This document shows, piece by piece, positions 6,652 through 14,498 of a DNA stretch of 32,539 nucleotides. Position 1 is the stretch's first letter; each line of letters starts with the position of its first letter. The translations under genes were made by a program, and so were the position numbers. This DNA comes from Kroppenstedtia sanguinis (GTDB lineage: Bacteria; Bacillota; Bacilli; Thermoactinomycetales; DSM-45169). The stretch lies in NCBI RefSeq assembly GCF_050433445.1, contig NZ_JBNPXF010000031.1:1-32539 (forward strand). The letters are read 5' to 3'. Under the pieces are notes generated by a model, which was given only the letters and a program-made list of their open reading frames with translations, was not told the origin of the DNA and did no database searches.

Positions 6652-9600
6652 TCATTTGGCTTCTTGAGTTGCTTTTTTCATGCGGCGGGTGGCCGGGTCA
6701 AACCAGCTGTAGATGACAGGGATGACCACCAGGGTTAAAAGAGTACTGGAGAAGAGGCCTCCAATGACGGTGATCGCCATGGGTTGTTGGATTTCCGTCC
6801 CTTCTCCCCACGCGAGAGCGAGGGGAACCAACCCGAGGACGGTAGTGGTCGCCGTCATCAGAATCGGGCGCAAGCGGGTGATGCCTGCCTCGACGATGGC
6901 CTCATAAGAGGGGATTCCGCGCGCCTTGAGCTGATTGATATAATCCACCAGCACAATCGCATTGTTGACGACAATCCCCGTAAGGACGATCAGCCCAATC
7001 ATGGCCGTCACCCCTACCGGGGTCTGCGTCAGCCAGAGTGCGGCAGTGACACCGATAGCCATGAGCGGCAAGGTCAGCATAATGACAAAGGGATACTTGA
7101 AGGATTCAAACTGAGCTGACAGGACGAGGAAGACGAACAGGATGGCCAGAACCACTGCCAACAGCAAATCATTCATCGCATCCTTGAGCAGTTCAGCGCC
7201 TCCGGTAAATTTCACTGTTAAATTGGAGGGTAAGATGCGGTCCAGTTCCTGCTGCACCTCTTGCTCCAATGCCCCCAGATCGGATCCGTCATATTGCACC
7301 TTGTATTCGATACTATCCAACAGATCGCTCCGGTTGACTGTGATCGGACCTTGTTTCACTTCCAGATCCGCCACTTTGGACAGCGGGACGGTTCCACCTG
7401 TGGGTGTTTGAATCGGGAGCTTCTTCAACTCGTCTGGCGAGTCGCGCAACTCATCCTCATAATGGAGGAACACATCATAAGAGCCTTCCTTCACATCAGT
7501 CTGAGTCACCACTTGCCCGCGGGTAGCATCGGAGACCGCCGTCACGATTTGCGCCGGGGCCAGTCCTTCCTTCTGTGCCTGCTTCCGATCAACACTTACC
7601 ATCAATTCCGGTTTCGTTTCCTTTTCAGAGTCCGTCACCTGCCGAACCCGATCCATCCCCTGGAGGGTGGAGTGGATTTTGCCCGACCATTTTTCTAAAT
7701 CCTCTTTCTCCCCGCTCACCCGGAACTCCAAGGTATTGGGGGCTCCCGCAACTTCAAAGGAGGATTGCTCCCGCAATTCCACCTCTACATCCGGATCCAC
7801 CTGGGCCAGTTTCGGCCGCAGATCATTGATAATCGTCCGGGTGGATCGGTTCCGCTCACTACGATCTACGGCTTGGACATAGATTTGGGAGATGTTTCGT
7901 CCACCCTCCCCGGAAAGTGAATTTAGACTGCTTCCCATGGAAGCCTGGTAGCTTTTAATATCCTTGTCCTTGCCCAGAATCGATTCCATCTTAGCGGAGA
8001 CTTGTTGTGTCTTGTTCAGCCCGGTTCCTTCGGGCATCTTCACATCCACAGTGAACACACCCTCGTCCGAAGCGGGGAGAAATTCCGTCCCGACACTGCG
8101 CACGCCCATTGCACCGGCTCCCAAGAGGGCGAGGGAGATCAGCAGCACCGTGAACCGGTGAGCGAGAGACCAGTTCAACAACCCACGGAAGCCACGGTAA
8201 AAACGGCTATTTTTCTGTTGTTCCTTCCAGTCTCCTTTAGGCTTTTTCATCATTTTAGCGGCCATCACTGGCACAAGGGTGAGCGAGACCAGCAGAGAAG
8301 CCAACAGACTGAAGGAAACGGTAAAGGCAAACTCCTTGAACAGTTGACCGACCATACCGCTGACAAAGACGACCGGTACAAAGACAAAGACGGTTGTCAC
8401 TGTAGAAGCGGTCACAGCCGCCGCTACTTCTCCGGCTCCTTTGATCGCAGCTTGCTTGTTGTCTTCGCCCTGCTGCAGGTGTCGATAGATACTTTCGATC
8501 ACCACGATGGAATTATCCACGAGCATCCCGATCCCCAGGGCCAAACCACCCAGGGTCATAATATTCAGGGTGAAGTCAGACAAGTACATTAGGACAAATG
8601 TGGTGACGATCGAGAGCGGAATCGCCACGCCGATAATCAAGGGACTGCGGAAAGAACGGAGGAACAGGAAGAGCACCAACATCGCCAAGATGCCGCCGAT
8701 CACCATGGTGCTGCTCACATTCTGAATGGACATATCCACATATTTCCCCTGGTCGAAGATGATATGGGTATCCACATCCAGCTTTTTGCTCAGCTGCTCC
8801 AGTTCCTCCCGCACATCCTGGGAAACCTCAGCTGTATTGGCTCCCGACTGTTTAAACAGATTGATCCCGATGCTGGGCTTGTTGTTGGTGCGGGTAATGA
8901 TATTTTTCTCTTCTTTACTGATGCGGACATCAGCCACATCATCCAGGGTGGTCTTCTTTCCCGTGCGGGGATCCACAGCCAACTCCAATTCCCGAATTTG
9001 CTTGAGACTGGTCAGTTCGGAAGAGACCCGCGCTGTCAGATCCTGATCCCCTTTATGGATGATTCCTCCAGGTTGACTGATCTCAGTCCCTTGTATCCGC
9101 TCTTGGATATCCGACTGGGAAAGATGATATTTTTTCATCTGTTCAGCATCCAGCGAGATCCGGATCTGACTCTCCCTCAAACCGGAAACATCGGCACTGG
9201 CCACTCCCGGCAACTGGGAGAGATTCTGACTGATCTGGTCGATGTCCTCCCGCAATTCTTTGTCGGAAGTTCCCTTGGTCATCACCGAGAGTTGGACAAT
9301 GGGAAAAGTGGAGGGATCAAATTTCAGGAAACTCGGTGTGTCCACATCATCGGGCAATGGAGTTTGATTGATCCGGGAAATCACATCGTTTTGCAATTGG
9401 TTGATATCCTGGGACCATTCAAACTCCAGTAAAATCAGGGTCGACCCTTCCCGTGTCTGACTCTGGATATTTTTCAGTCCGGGCAGTGTGCCCAGATGTT
9501 TCTCCAGAGGTTTCGCCACTTTCTCCACGACTTCCTCTGGCCCTGCCCCTGGATAAGAAGCGACCACGGCCCCTACCGGAGGCTGAATATCCGGCAACAA

Positions 9601-9705
9601 ATCGGTCTCTAGATCATTGAGGGCGACAAAGCCCATCACCAAGACGATAATGACCGCCACGGTGGTGAACACCGGCCGCCGGATGGCTGATCGGGCGAAC
9701 CACAT
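6652..9705 (-). CDS. RND-family efflux permease (SwrC/YerP-like, HAE1 group)
   Basis: This protein of about 1017 residues is a proton-driven multidrug or surfactant exporter in the cytoplasmic membrane. Start ATG 9705 has GGAGG at 8-base spacing; a longer frame to 9726 would start before that site. It has the two-fold RND layout: TM1 (about 12-30), a large extracellular porter loop, a block of TMs (about 335-540), a second large loop, and a final TM block (about 850-1010). The TM4 motif GIGMLVDNSIVVIES carries one acidic residue (Asp397) at the proton-relay site. TM10 has GIVVNNAIVLVDY, with Asn where AcrB has its relay Lys. No periplasmic adaptor or outer-membrane partner is adjacent, as for B. 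subtilis SwrC. Its leader has two palindromes suggesting a dedicated repressor. Confidence 0.9.
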   Translation of the reverse strand: MWFARSAIRRPVFTTVAVIIVLVMGFVALNDLETDLLPDIQPPVGAVVASYPGAGPEEVVEKVAKPLEKHLGTLPGLKNIQSQTREGSTLILLEFEWSQDINQLQNDVISRINQTPLPDDVDTPSFLKFDPSTFPIVQLSVMTKGTSDKELREDIDQISQNLSQLPGVASADVSGLRESQIRISLDAEQMKKYHLSQSDIQERIQGTEISQPGGIIHKGDQDLTARVSSELTSLKQIRELELAVDPRTGKKTTLDDVADVRISKEEKNIITRTNNKPSIGINLFKQSGANTAEVSQDVREELEQLSKKLDVDTHIIFDQGKYVDMSIQNVSSTMVIGGILAMLVLFLFLRSFRSPLIIGVAIPLSIVTTFVLMYLSDFTLNIMTLGGLALGIGMLVDNSIVVIESIYRHLQQGEDNKQAAIKGAGEVAAAVTASTVTTVFVFVPVVFVSGMVGQLFKEFAFTVSFSLLASLLVSLTLVPVMAAKMMKKPKGDWKEQQKNSRFYRGFRGLLNWSLAHRFTVLLISLALLGAGAMGVRSVGTEFLPASDEGVFTVDVKMPEGTGLNKTQQVSAKMESILGKDKDIKSYQASMGSSLNSLSGEGGRNISQIYVQAVDRSERNRSTRTIINDLRPKLAQVDPDVEVELREQSSFEVAGAPNTLEFRVSGEKEDLEKWSGKIHSTLQGMDRVRQVTDSEKETKPELMVSVDRKQAQKEGLAPAQIVTAVSDATRGQVVTQTDVKEGSYDVFLHYEDELRDSPDELKKLPIQTPTGGTVPLSKVADLEVKQGPITVNRSDLLDSIEYKVQYDGSDLGALEQEVQQELDRILPSNLTVKFTGGAELLKDAMNDLLLAVVLAILFVFLVLSAQFESFKYPFVIMLTLPLMAIGVTAALWLTQTPVGVTAMIGLIVLTGIVVNNAIVLVDYINQLKARGIPSYEAIVEAGITRLRPILMTATTTVLGLVPLALAWGEGTEIQQPMAITVIGGLFSSTLLTLVVIPVIYSWFDPATRRMKKATQEAK

Positions 9706-9720
9706 CAATGTTTCCTCCGT

Positions 9721-9740
9721 TTCCATATCTAGATCTGGAA
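9721..9740. promoter_or_regulatory. 20-bp palindrome in the efflux gene leader
   Basis: TTCCATATCTAGATCTGGAA pairs at 9 of 10 positions between its halves. It sits 16 bases upstream of the efflux gene start, just before its ribosome binding site. It is a candidate operator; the binding protein is unknown. Confidence 0.45.
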
Positions 9741-9742
9741 TT

Positions 9743-9757
9743 ATGATGATTCATCAT
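9743..9757. promoter_or_regulatory. 15-bp perfect palindrome upstream of the efflux gene
   Basis: ATGATGA-T-TCATCAT is a perfect inverted repeat placed two bases beyond the 20-bp palindrome. The size and symmetry resemble MarR- or TetR-type operators. No regulator gene is adjacent within the window. The remainder, 9758-9974, has only weak frames and no supported gene. Confidence 0.45.
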
Positions 9758-9974
9758 GACTTCATGCCCCGACCGTCAACTCCGAATACGGAGACGGATC
9801 CACCGGTCCCATAGATCAACTGAATCCAATTATTCCAAGAACTTCTGCATCCTGAATTGAGGCTGAAACCCTTCTTCCCTCTATACCCCCACAAGCTACC
9901 AAATATTCTCCTTTTAAAAAACCGGAGGGGACCCTCTTTCCGCAAACTCCGAAAGGAACCTGATACTTCCCGGC

Positions 9975-10015
9975 AAAAAAACAGAAATCCCCGTCGATTG
10001 AGGTCAACCGACGGG
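9975..10015 (-). terminator. Terminator at the end of the hprK-lgt-yvoD-ppaX-yvoF cluster
   Basis: A 12-bp stem (9990-10001 with 10004-10015; one G-T pair) carries a 2-base spacer at its tip. On the minus strand it is followed by GATTTCTG and seven T. It lies just past the yvoF stop codon. Confidence 0.8.
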
Positions 10016-10025
10016 AGTGGGCTGA

Positions 10026-10511
10026 CTAGTTTTTTTCCCGGATGATCCGGACGGGATTGCCAGCGGCAAAGGCGCCAGGGGGGATATCCCGATTGACCAG
10101 GGAAGCGGCTCCCACCACTGCCCCATCTCCGATCCGAACCCCCGGCAGGATGGTGGTATTGGCTCCAATCATGACCGAGTCCCCGATCTGGACGTCTCCC
10201 ACCCGGTATTCTTCGATCAGATATTCATGGGTGAGAATCGTGGTGTTGTAGCCGATAATCGTATCGTGTCCGATCCGGATCCGTTCCGGATAGAGCAGAT
10301 CCACTGTCACCTTGAATGCAAAAGCCGTCTTCTCCCCCACTTCCATGCCGAGCAAGCGGCGGTATAAAGAATTTTTCCAGGAGAATACAGGAATAAATCG
10401 GCAAACCTCACCCACAAGGGCATTACGAAACACCTTGGCAAGGGGGAGAATCCGGTAGAGTTGCCAAAGTGAGTTACTGTCTTTCACCGGATAACGCTCG
10501 GTTCTCCTCAT
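10026..10511 (-). CDS. yvoF: Left-handed beta-helix acyltransferase (YvoF-like)
   Basis: This 161-residue protein is of the hexapeptide-repeat acetyltransferase class. After a basic N-terminal region (about 1-60), imperfect hexapeptides run from about 70 to 150 (IRIGHD TIIGYN, VQIGDS VMIGAN TTILPG VRIGDG AVVGAA). They end in the usual PPGAFAAGNPVRII closure that shapes the active site. It probably transfers an acetyl group from acetyl-CoA to a sugar or similar acceptor; the acceptor is unknown. ATG 10511 overlaps the ppaX stop as ATGA, so translation is coupled. Its place as last gene after ppaX matches B. subtilis yvoF. Confidence 0.85.
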   Translation of the reverse strand: MRRTERYPVKDSNSLWQLYRILPLAKVFRNALVGEVCRFIPVFSWKNSLYRRLLGMEVGEKTAFAFKVTVDLLYPERIRIGHDTIIGYNTTILTHEYLIEEYRVGDVQIGDSVMIGANTTILPGVRIGDGAVVGAASLVNRDIPPGAFAAGNPVRIIREKN

Positions 10512-11179
10512 CTTTTCCCGTCACTTTCCACGGGTGGCAAGCCGATGATCTCATAGAGATCTTCCATGGATTCCAACATGAATTCCGGCTGATAAGCCAA
10601 CAGAGACTCTCTCCCGTGGACGGTCCAGGCGACGCCGGCCCCGGAGACATCTGCATCCTGGGCCGCCAGCAAGTCATATTTGGAGTCGCCTACCATGAGA
10701 GTGGTTGCCGGCTTGGCCTGCAGCCGGTCCATCGCCAACCGAATCGGAGCTCCGTCGGGTTTCGCTTTCTTCGCTTCCCCGAAACAGATCACCTCAGCAA
10801 AGAACTCCTCCAATTGACAAAGCCTCAACCCCATCTCCACCGTCTGCCTCTGTTTGTTGGAAACTACGGCCATATCCAATCCCTGTTTCTGTAATTCTGC
10901 CAATACCTCAGGAACCCCTGGGAAAGCTTCCACCAAATCATCATGGTGGGCCACATTATGCTCCCGATAGGTTTGAACCATCGCTTCCGCTCGTTCCTCT
11001 CCTCCAAAGCGAACCATCTGGTCCCACAGAGGTTCCCCCAGACAAGCCATCACCTCTGGTTCACCGATTTCTTTCTCTGGACAATGACAACGCAACGTAT
11101 GGAGGAAGGAAGAGAGGATCAGTGGCGTCGTGTTGAGTAGCGTACCATCCAGATCAAACAGAACCGTGTGGAACTTCAC
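10508..11179 (-). CDS. ppaX: Pyrophosphatase PpaX (HAD family)
   Basis: PpaX hydrolyses the pyrophosphate released when HPr kinase/phosphorylase dephosphorylates Ser-HPr. The protein has the HAD motifs in order: DLDGTL (nucleophile and general-acid Asp), VSNK near 125, the motif III Lys in AKKAKPDGAP, and GDSKYDLLAA near 170. The cap-domain insertion after motif I is of the small helical type. I choose GTG 11179 as start, giving 223 residues, because it overlaps the yvoD stop (GTGA) and has GGAGG 9 bases upstream. TTG 11185 would sit almost on that site. The length fits the family (about 216). It lies in the same operon as hprK, as in B. subtilis. Confidence 0.9.
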   Translation of the reverse strand: MKFHTVLFDLDGTLLNTTPLILSSFLHTLRCHCPEKEIGEPEVMACLGEPLWDQMVRFGGEERAEAMVQTYREHNVAHHDDLVEAFPGVPEVLAELQKQGLDMAVVSNKQRQTVEMGLRLCQLEEFFAEVICFGEAKKAKPDGAPIRLAMDRLQAKPATTLMVGDSKYDLLAAQDADVSGAGVAWTVHGRESLLAYQPEFMLESMEDLYEIIGLPPVESDGKR

Positions 11180-12129
11180 GCACAATCACCTCCCGCTGTC
11201 ACCTGCTGGTTCGCCGGTTTGGAACCCCGCAAAAACCAGGCCAGCAACAGAGTGAGCAACACAGCCACTCCAAATCGGATCAGGAGCAGCGGCAAAACAC
11301 TGATTCCCAAGGGAATAAAAATCACGGTGTCCTCTACAACGGCGTGGCAAGCGGCGAGAAAGAGAACCATCACCGTCATCTCCCGCCGGGTAAATCGCTT
11401 TTCCCGAGCCTGTTCGATGATTACTCCCGCTCCCATCGCCAAACCGAAGAGGAGTCCCCCAGCCATGATCACCGATCCTCGAGGGTCGATCCGCAAGGGA
11501 AGCAACACCGGTTTCATCCCATCGGCAAAACGTTCCAACCAGCGGAGATCTTTCAGGATCTGGATACCGATCATCAAGGGGAACACCACGATCGCCATCT
11601 GTAATACACCCATCACCGCCGTTTGTAAGGCTGCCCCAACCGTTTCCCAGCCCCCCTGGGGAGCTGCCGGAGTAGCCGAGATCAGCCCATACGCCGCTGC
11701 CTCACCCCCGCCATTCCAAGACCACTGAATCAGAACGGCAGATAGGAGAGCCAGCGAGATTCGCACTCCCATCACCAGGAAGGCGGAGATTCCCACCCGA
11801 CGGCAAACTGCTGACTCCACCAGTAAATTGTGGGAAAAGCTGAGCATTACGGCCAGGATAAAGACCTGCTTCACCGTTAAATCCAGACTGAGGATGGCTC
11901 CGATCCCGGCATAGAGGTTTAACAGATTTCCCAGAACCAGCGGAATGGCCGCCTCCCCTGGCAACCCGATCCAGGACATGATGGGGGTCAGTCCCTGCAC
12001 AAACCAATCAATCACTGGCGTATGTTGCAATACGCTGACCAGTAGTGTAACGGGAAAGATCACCTTTCCCAGCTCCCAGGAAGTGTTCAGCCCGGATTGG
12101 ACCCCCTGTTTCCACTGAATCCGTTTCAA
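11176..12129 (-). CDS. yvoD: YvoD-like membrane protein with nucleoside-recognition (Gate) domains
   Basis: This 317-residue polytopic membrane protein has about eight hydrophobic segments. Two similar halves are visible: residues about 15-140 and about 165-300, each with a Gate-domain pattern (GEAAIPLVLGNLLN and RGSVIMAGGLLFGLAMGAG; FSHNLLVE and ACHAVVEDT). This is the SpmA/SpmB-like nucleoside-recognition family (PF07670); the transported substrate is unknown. TTG 12129 overlaps the lgt stop (TTGA), with AAGGAG 11 bases upstream. Its position between lgt and ppaX matches B. subtilis yvoD. Confidence 0.85.
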   Translation of the reverse strand: MKRIQWKQGVQSGLNTSWELGKVIFPVTLLVSVLQHTPVIDWFVQGLTPIMSWIGLPGEAAIPLVLGNLLNLYAGIGAILSLDLTVKQVFILAVMLSFSHNLLVESAVCRRVGISAFLVMGVRISLALLSAVLIQWSWNGGGEAAAYGLISATPAAPQGGWETVGAALQTAVMGVLQMAIVVFPLMIGIQILKDLRWLERFADGMKPVLLPLRIDPRGSVIMAGGLLFGLAMGAGVIIEQAREKRFTRREMTVMVLFLAACHAVVEDTVIFIPLGISVLPLLLIRFGVAVLLTLLLAWFLRGSKPANQQVTAGGDCA

Positions 12130-13034
12130 CCTGACACGTTCTCCTTTGATTGCAGATAGGGGTCTTTAGCCCAGCCTTTCATCCGGCGAACCAGGACGAA
12201 GAGGATCCCCAACAACACCAACGATAGGCTGACCAACTGGGCAATCCGAATATTGCCGTCGGCCATCATTCCCGGTTCAAACAAAACCTTCATGGGAGAC
12301 CAGATCCCGTTCAAGAAAGAGGCGAGCCAAGCCGGGCCCTCAAAAGTCAGACTGTCTGTCCGCAATCCTTCGATAAAGAAACGCCCCAAAGAGTACCAGA
12401 TGAGATAGGTGAAGAAGATCTCACCCCGCCGTGGATTCCACCGTCGCAACAGAAGCAAGATCACCAAGCCGGCCACATTCCAGAGGGATTCGTACAAAAA
12501 AGTCGGATGGTAATAAGCACCCTGTATATTCATCTGGTCGATCAGCCAATCAGGCAGGTACAATCCCTCCAGGAATTGTCGGCTGACTTCCCCCCCATGG
12601 GCTTCCTGGTTCATAAAATTGCCCCAGCGGCCGATAGCTTGCCCTAATATGATGCTGGGAGCTACAATATCCGCGATCTGCAGAAAGGGGACTCCCCTTT
12701 TCTTCACAAAGAAGGCTCCGGCGATCAGGGCCCCGATCAAGCCCCCGTGAATCGCCAGCCCCCCTTTCCAGACGGCGATGATATCGCCGGGATTCTGCAA
12801 ATAATACTCCCACTCAAAGGCTACATAATAGAGGCGGGCACCCACGATCGCCGCCGGGATCACCCAGATCATCATATCGAGAAACAGCTCACTGTCGAGC
12901 CCGTGGCGCTGCCCTTCCCGAATAGCGATCCACAGCCCGAGCAGAACTGCTGTACCCATAATGATGCCGTACCAGTGGACCTGAATCGGGCCCAATGAGA
13001 CGGCGACCGGATCGATTGCCTGTGCAAACTGCAT
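12126..13034 (-). CDS. lgt: Prolipoprotein diacylglyceryl transferase Lgt
   Basis: Lgt transfers diacylglycerol from phosphatidylglycerol to the Cys of prelipoproteins, the first step of lipoprotein maturation, in the cytoplasmic membrane. The 302-residue protein has seven or so membrane segments, the WKGGLAIHGGL block near 89-99 and the Lgt signature GRWGNFMNQE at 135-144. A late RFFIEGLRTDSL motif (about 222-233) supplies the conserved Arg. It is somewhat longer at the C-terminus than B. subtilis Lgt (269). Start ATG 13034 has AAAGGAGG at 8-base spacing. It is separated from hprK by an unusually long, repeat-rich gap. The VWA protein in this window is a likely substrate. Confidence 0.93.
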   Translation of the reverse strand: MQFAQAIDPVAVSLGPIQVHWYGIIMGTAVLLGLWIAIREGQRHGLDSELFLDMMIWVIPAAIVGARLYYVAFEWEYYLQNPGDIIAVWKGGLAIHGGLIGALIAGAFFVKKRGVPFLQIADIVAPSIILGQAIGRWGNFMNQEAHGGEVSRQFLEGLYLPDWLIDQMNIQGAYYHPTFLYESLWNVAGLVILLLLRRWNPRRGEIFFTYLIWYSLGRFFIEGLRTDSLTFEGPAWLASFLNGIWSPMKVLFEPGMMADGNIRIAQLVSLSLVLLGILFVLVRRMKGWAKDPYLQSKENVSG

Positions 13035-13139
13035 GCATGGCTCCTCCTTTGTGTCGCGTTCATTGAAAAGTCAATACTCATTTTAACTTACTTGCGGCGG
13101 AAATGAAACGCAGAGAAGCGAAGCCATCGTGATCCTCTT

Positions 13140-13192
13140 GGCCCCCCTGAAACCGGAGCCTTGTGAGAGCGGGGCTCCGGTTTCAGGGGGCC
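13140..13192. repeat. Long GC-rich inverted repeat between hprK and lgt
   Basis: Arms 13140-13160 and 13171-13192 (GGCCCCCCTGAAACCGGAGCC and its complement) pair over about 20 bp with a single C bulge around a 10-base loop. No T-run follows on either strand, so this is not a typical terminator. It could be an RNA-stability or attenuation hairpin or the relic of an inserted element. Confidence 0.7.
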
Positions 13193-13247
13193 GGGGGGCA
13201 GACCTATGTGACCGTCCCTGATCTCTTGCAAAAAGGATCCCCCACTG

Positions 13248-13447
13248 CTCTTTCCTTCTACACTGAATTGCCAGACACGTTCTAGTGCCGAGCCGGTCGG
13301 GATGCGGTTTCACATGGCGGCACCAAAGTTCTTGCAAGCCAAGTCACTCCCTGTGAAACCTCACCCTCCCTTTGTTGTTTTCACAGGCTTCCAAGGTGCG
13401 GCTTATTTTGAGGCACTGGGCGAACCCTCTTTCCTTCTACACTGAAT
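13248..13447. repeat. 21-bp direct repeats enclosing a 158-bp segment
   Basis: CTCTTTCCTTCTACACTGAAT occurs at 13248-13268 and again at 13427-13447, next to the hprK 3' end. The enclosed segment also has a 9-bp inverted pair, GGTTTCACA at 13306-13314 and TGTGAAACC at 13352-13360. This looks like a local duplication or an insertion scar. The gap 13035-13461 carries no supported gene. Confidence 0.7.
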
Positions 13448-13461
13448 GGATTTTCCAGACC

Positions 13462-14397
13462 CTAGTCAAAATCCTCGGGGTCATCCAGATTTTGGTTCAA
13501 TTTTTCGGAAAAGTGTTGAGCAGCATGGTAACCCATCCGTTTCAGGCGGAAATTCATCGCCGCCACTTCGACGATCACCGCCAAGTTCCGGCCGGGTCGC
13601 ACGGGAACGGTCAGAAGTGGGATCTCTGTATCCATGATCCGTATCCGATCTTCATCCAACCCGAGCCGATCGTATTGCGTGTTTTCCCGCCAAGCTTCCA
13701 GCTGGATCACCATGGAGATTCTCTTGTAATCCCGTACCGCTCCCGCCCCGAAGAGAGTCATCACATTGATGATTCCCAATCCTCGAATCTCCAGTAGATA
13801 CCGGATCAACTCCGGGGCATGCCCCACGAGATCATTCTCCTCTGCCTGCCGGATCTCCACCGCATCATCTGCTACCAACCGATGTCCCCGTTTCACCAGT
13901 TCCAATGCGGTTTCACTTTTCCCAATTCCACTGCTTCCCGTGATTAAGACTCCTACCCCGTATATATCCACCAACACCCCGTGCATGGTGGTCGTGGGTG
14001 CCAGCCGCTTTTCCAGATAGCTGGTCACTTTACTCCCAAATCGGGTGGTTGAAATCGAAGTGGACAAAACCGGAATTTGCTTCGCTTCCGCTGCTTCCAC
14101 CAGCTCTGGTGGGACCTCTTCTCCCCGAGTGATGCAGAAGCAGGGGGTCTGATCATTGCAGAGAAACTGAAACCGTTGTCTCCGAACCGCCTCAGACAAC
14201 CCCCTGATAAAGGTAAGCTCCGTCCGCCCCAACATCTGAAGACGTTCCGCAGGATAATAGGTGAAAAAACCGGCCAACTCCAACCCGGGACGATACTGGT
14301 CACTGGTGACCAACTCCCGATCCAAACCGCCTTTACCCCCGTGAATCTCCAGGCCAAACTGTGCTATCAGCTCTTCCACCCTCACTGATTTTCCCAT
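13462..14397 (-). CDS. hprK: HPr kinase/phosphorylase HprK
   Basis: HprK phosphorylates HPr (and Crh) at Ser46 with ATP when glycolytic intermediates are high. It reverses the reaction by phosphorolysis, giving pyrophosphate, and so controls carbon catabolite repression. The 311-residue length equals B. subtilis HprK (310). The N-terminal domain (1-130) precedes the catalytic core: conserved His139, the P-loop GSSGIGKS (154-161), ADD (176-178) and the HprK signature EIRGLGIINV (203-212). Start ATG 14397 has AAAGGAG at 7-base spacing. It heads the hprK-lgt-yvoD-ppaX-yvoF group. A GC-rich hairpin lies immediately upstream of its ribosome binding site. Confidence 0.95.
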   Translation of the reverse strand: MGKSVRVEELIAQFGLEIHGGKGGLDRELVTSDQYRPGLELAGFFTYYPAERLQMLGRTELTFIRGLSEAVRRQRFQFLCNDQTPCFCITRGEEVPPELVEAAEAKQIPVLSTSISTTRFGSKVTSYLEKRLAPTTTMHGVLVDIYGVGVLITGSSGIGKSETALELVKRGHRLVADDAVEIRQAEENDLVGHAPELIRYLLEIRGLGIINVMTLFGAGAVRDYKRISMVIQLEAWRENTQYDRLGLDEDRIRIMDTEIPLLTVPVRPGRNLAVIVEVAAMNFRLKRMGYHAAQHFSEKLNQNLDDPEDFD

Positions 14398-14423
14398 CCC
14401 CGAGCTCCTTTCCGTCCACGTAC

Positions 14424-14450
14424 AACAAAAGCGGCCGGGAGTCCGGCCGC
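14424..14450 (-). terminator. Terminator-like hairpin just upstream of hprK
   Basis: A perfect 8-bp stem GCGGCCGG/CCGGCCGC (arms 14443-14450 and 14431-14438) with a 4-base loop is followed on the minus strand by TTTTGTTG. It ends only about 25 bases before the hprK start. It would end transcription of the phosphatidyltransferase gene or attenuate hprK. Confidence 0.75.
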
Positions 14451-14498
14451 CCCTTCAGTTGCAGAATACCTTTTTCCCTGTGGGCTGTCAAAGGGTTC

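Noticed and set aside
9816..10007. Small minus-strand frames between yvoF and the efflux gene
   Set aside because: They run through the yvoF terminator region and have no start signals.
13083..13337. 84-codon minus-strand frame between hprK and lgt
   Set aside because: It is made of the long inverted repeat and the direct-repeat segment and lacks a ribosome binding site.
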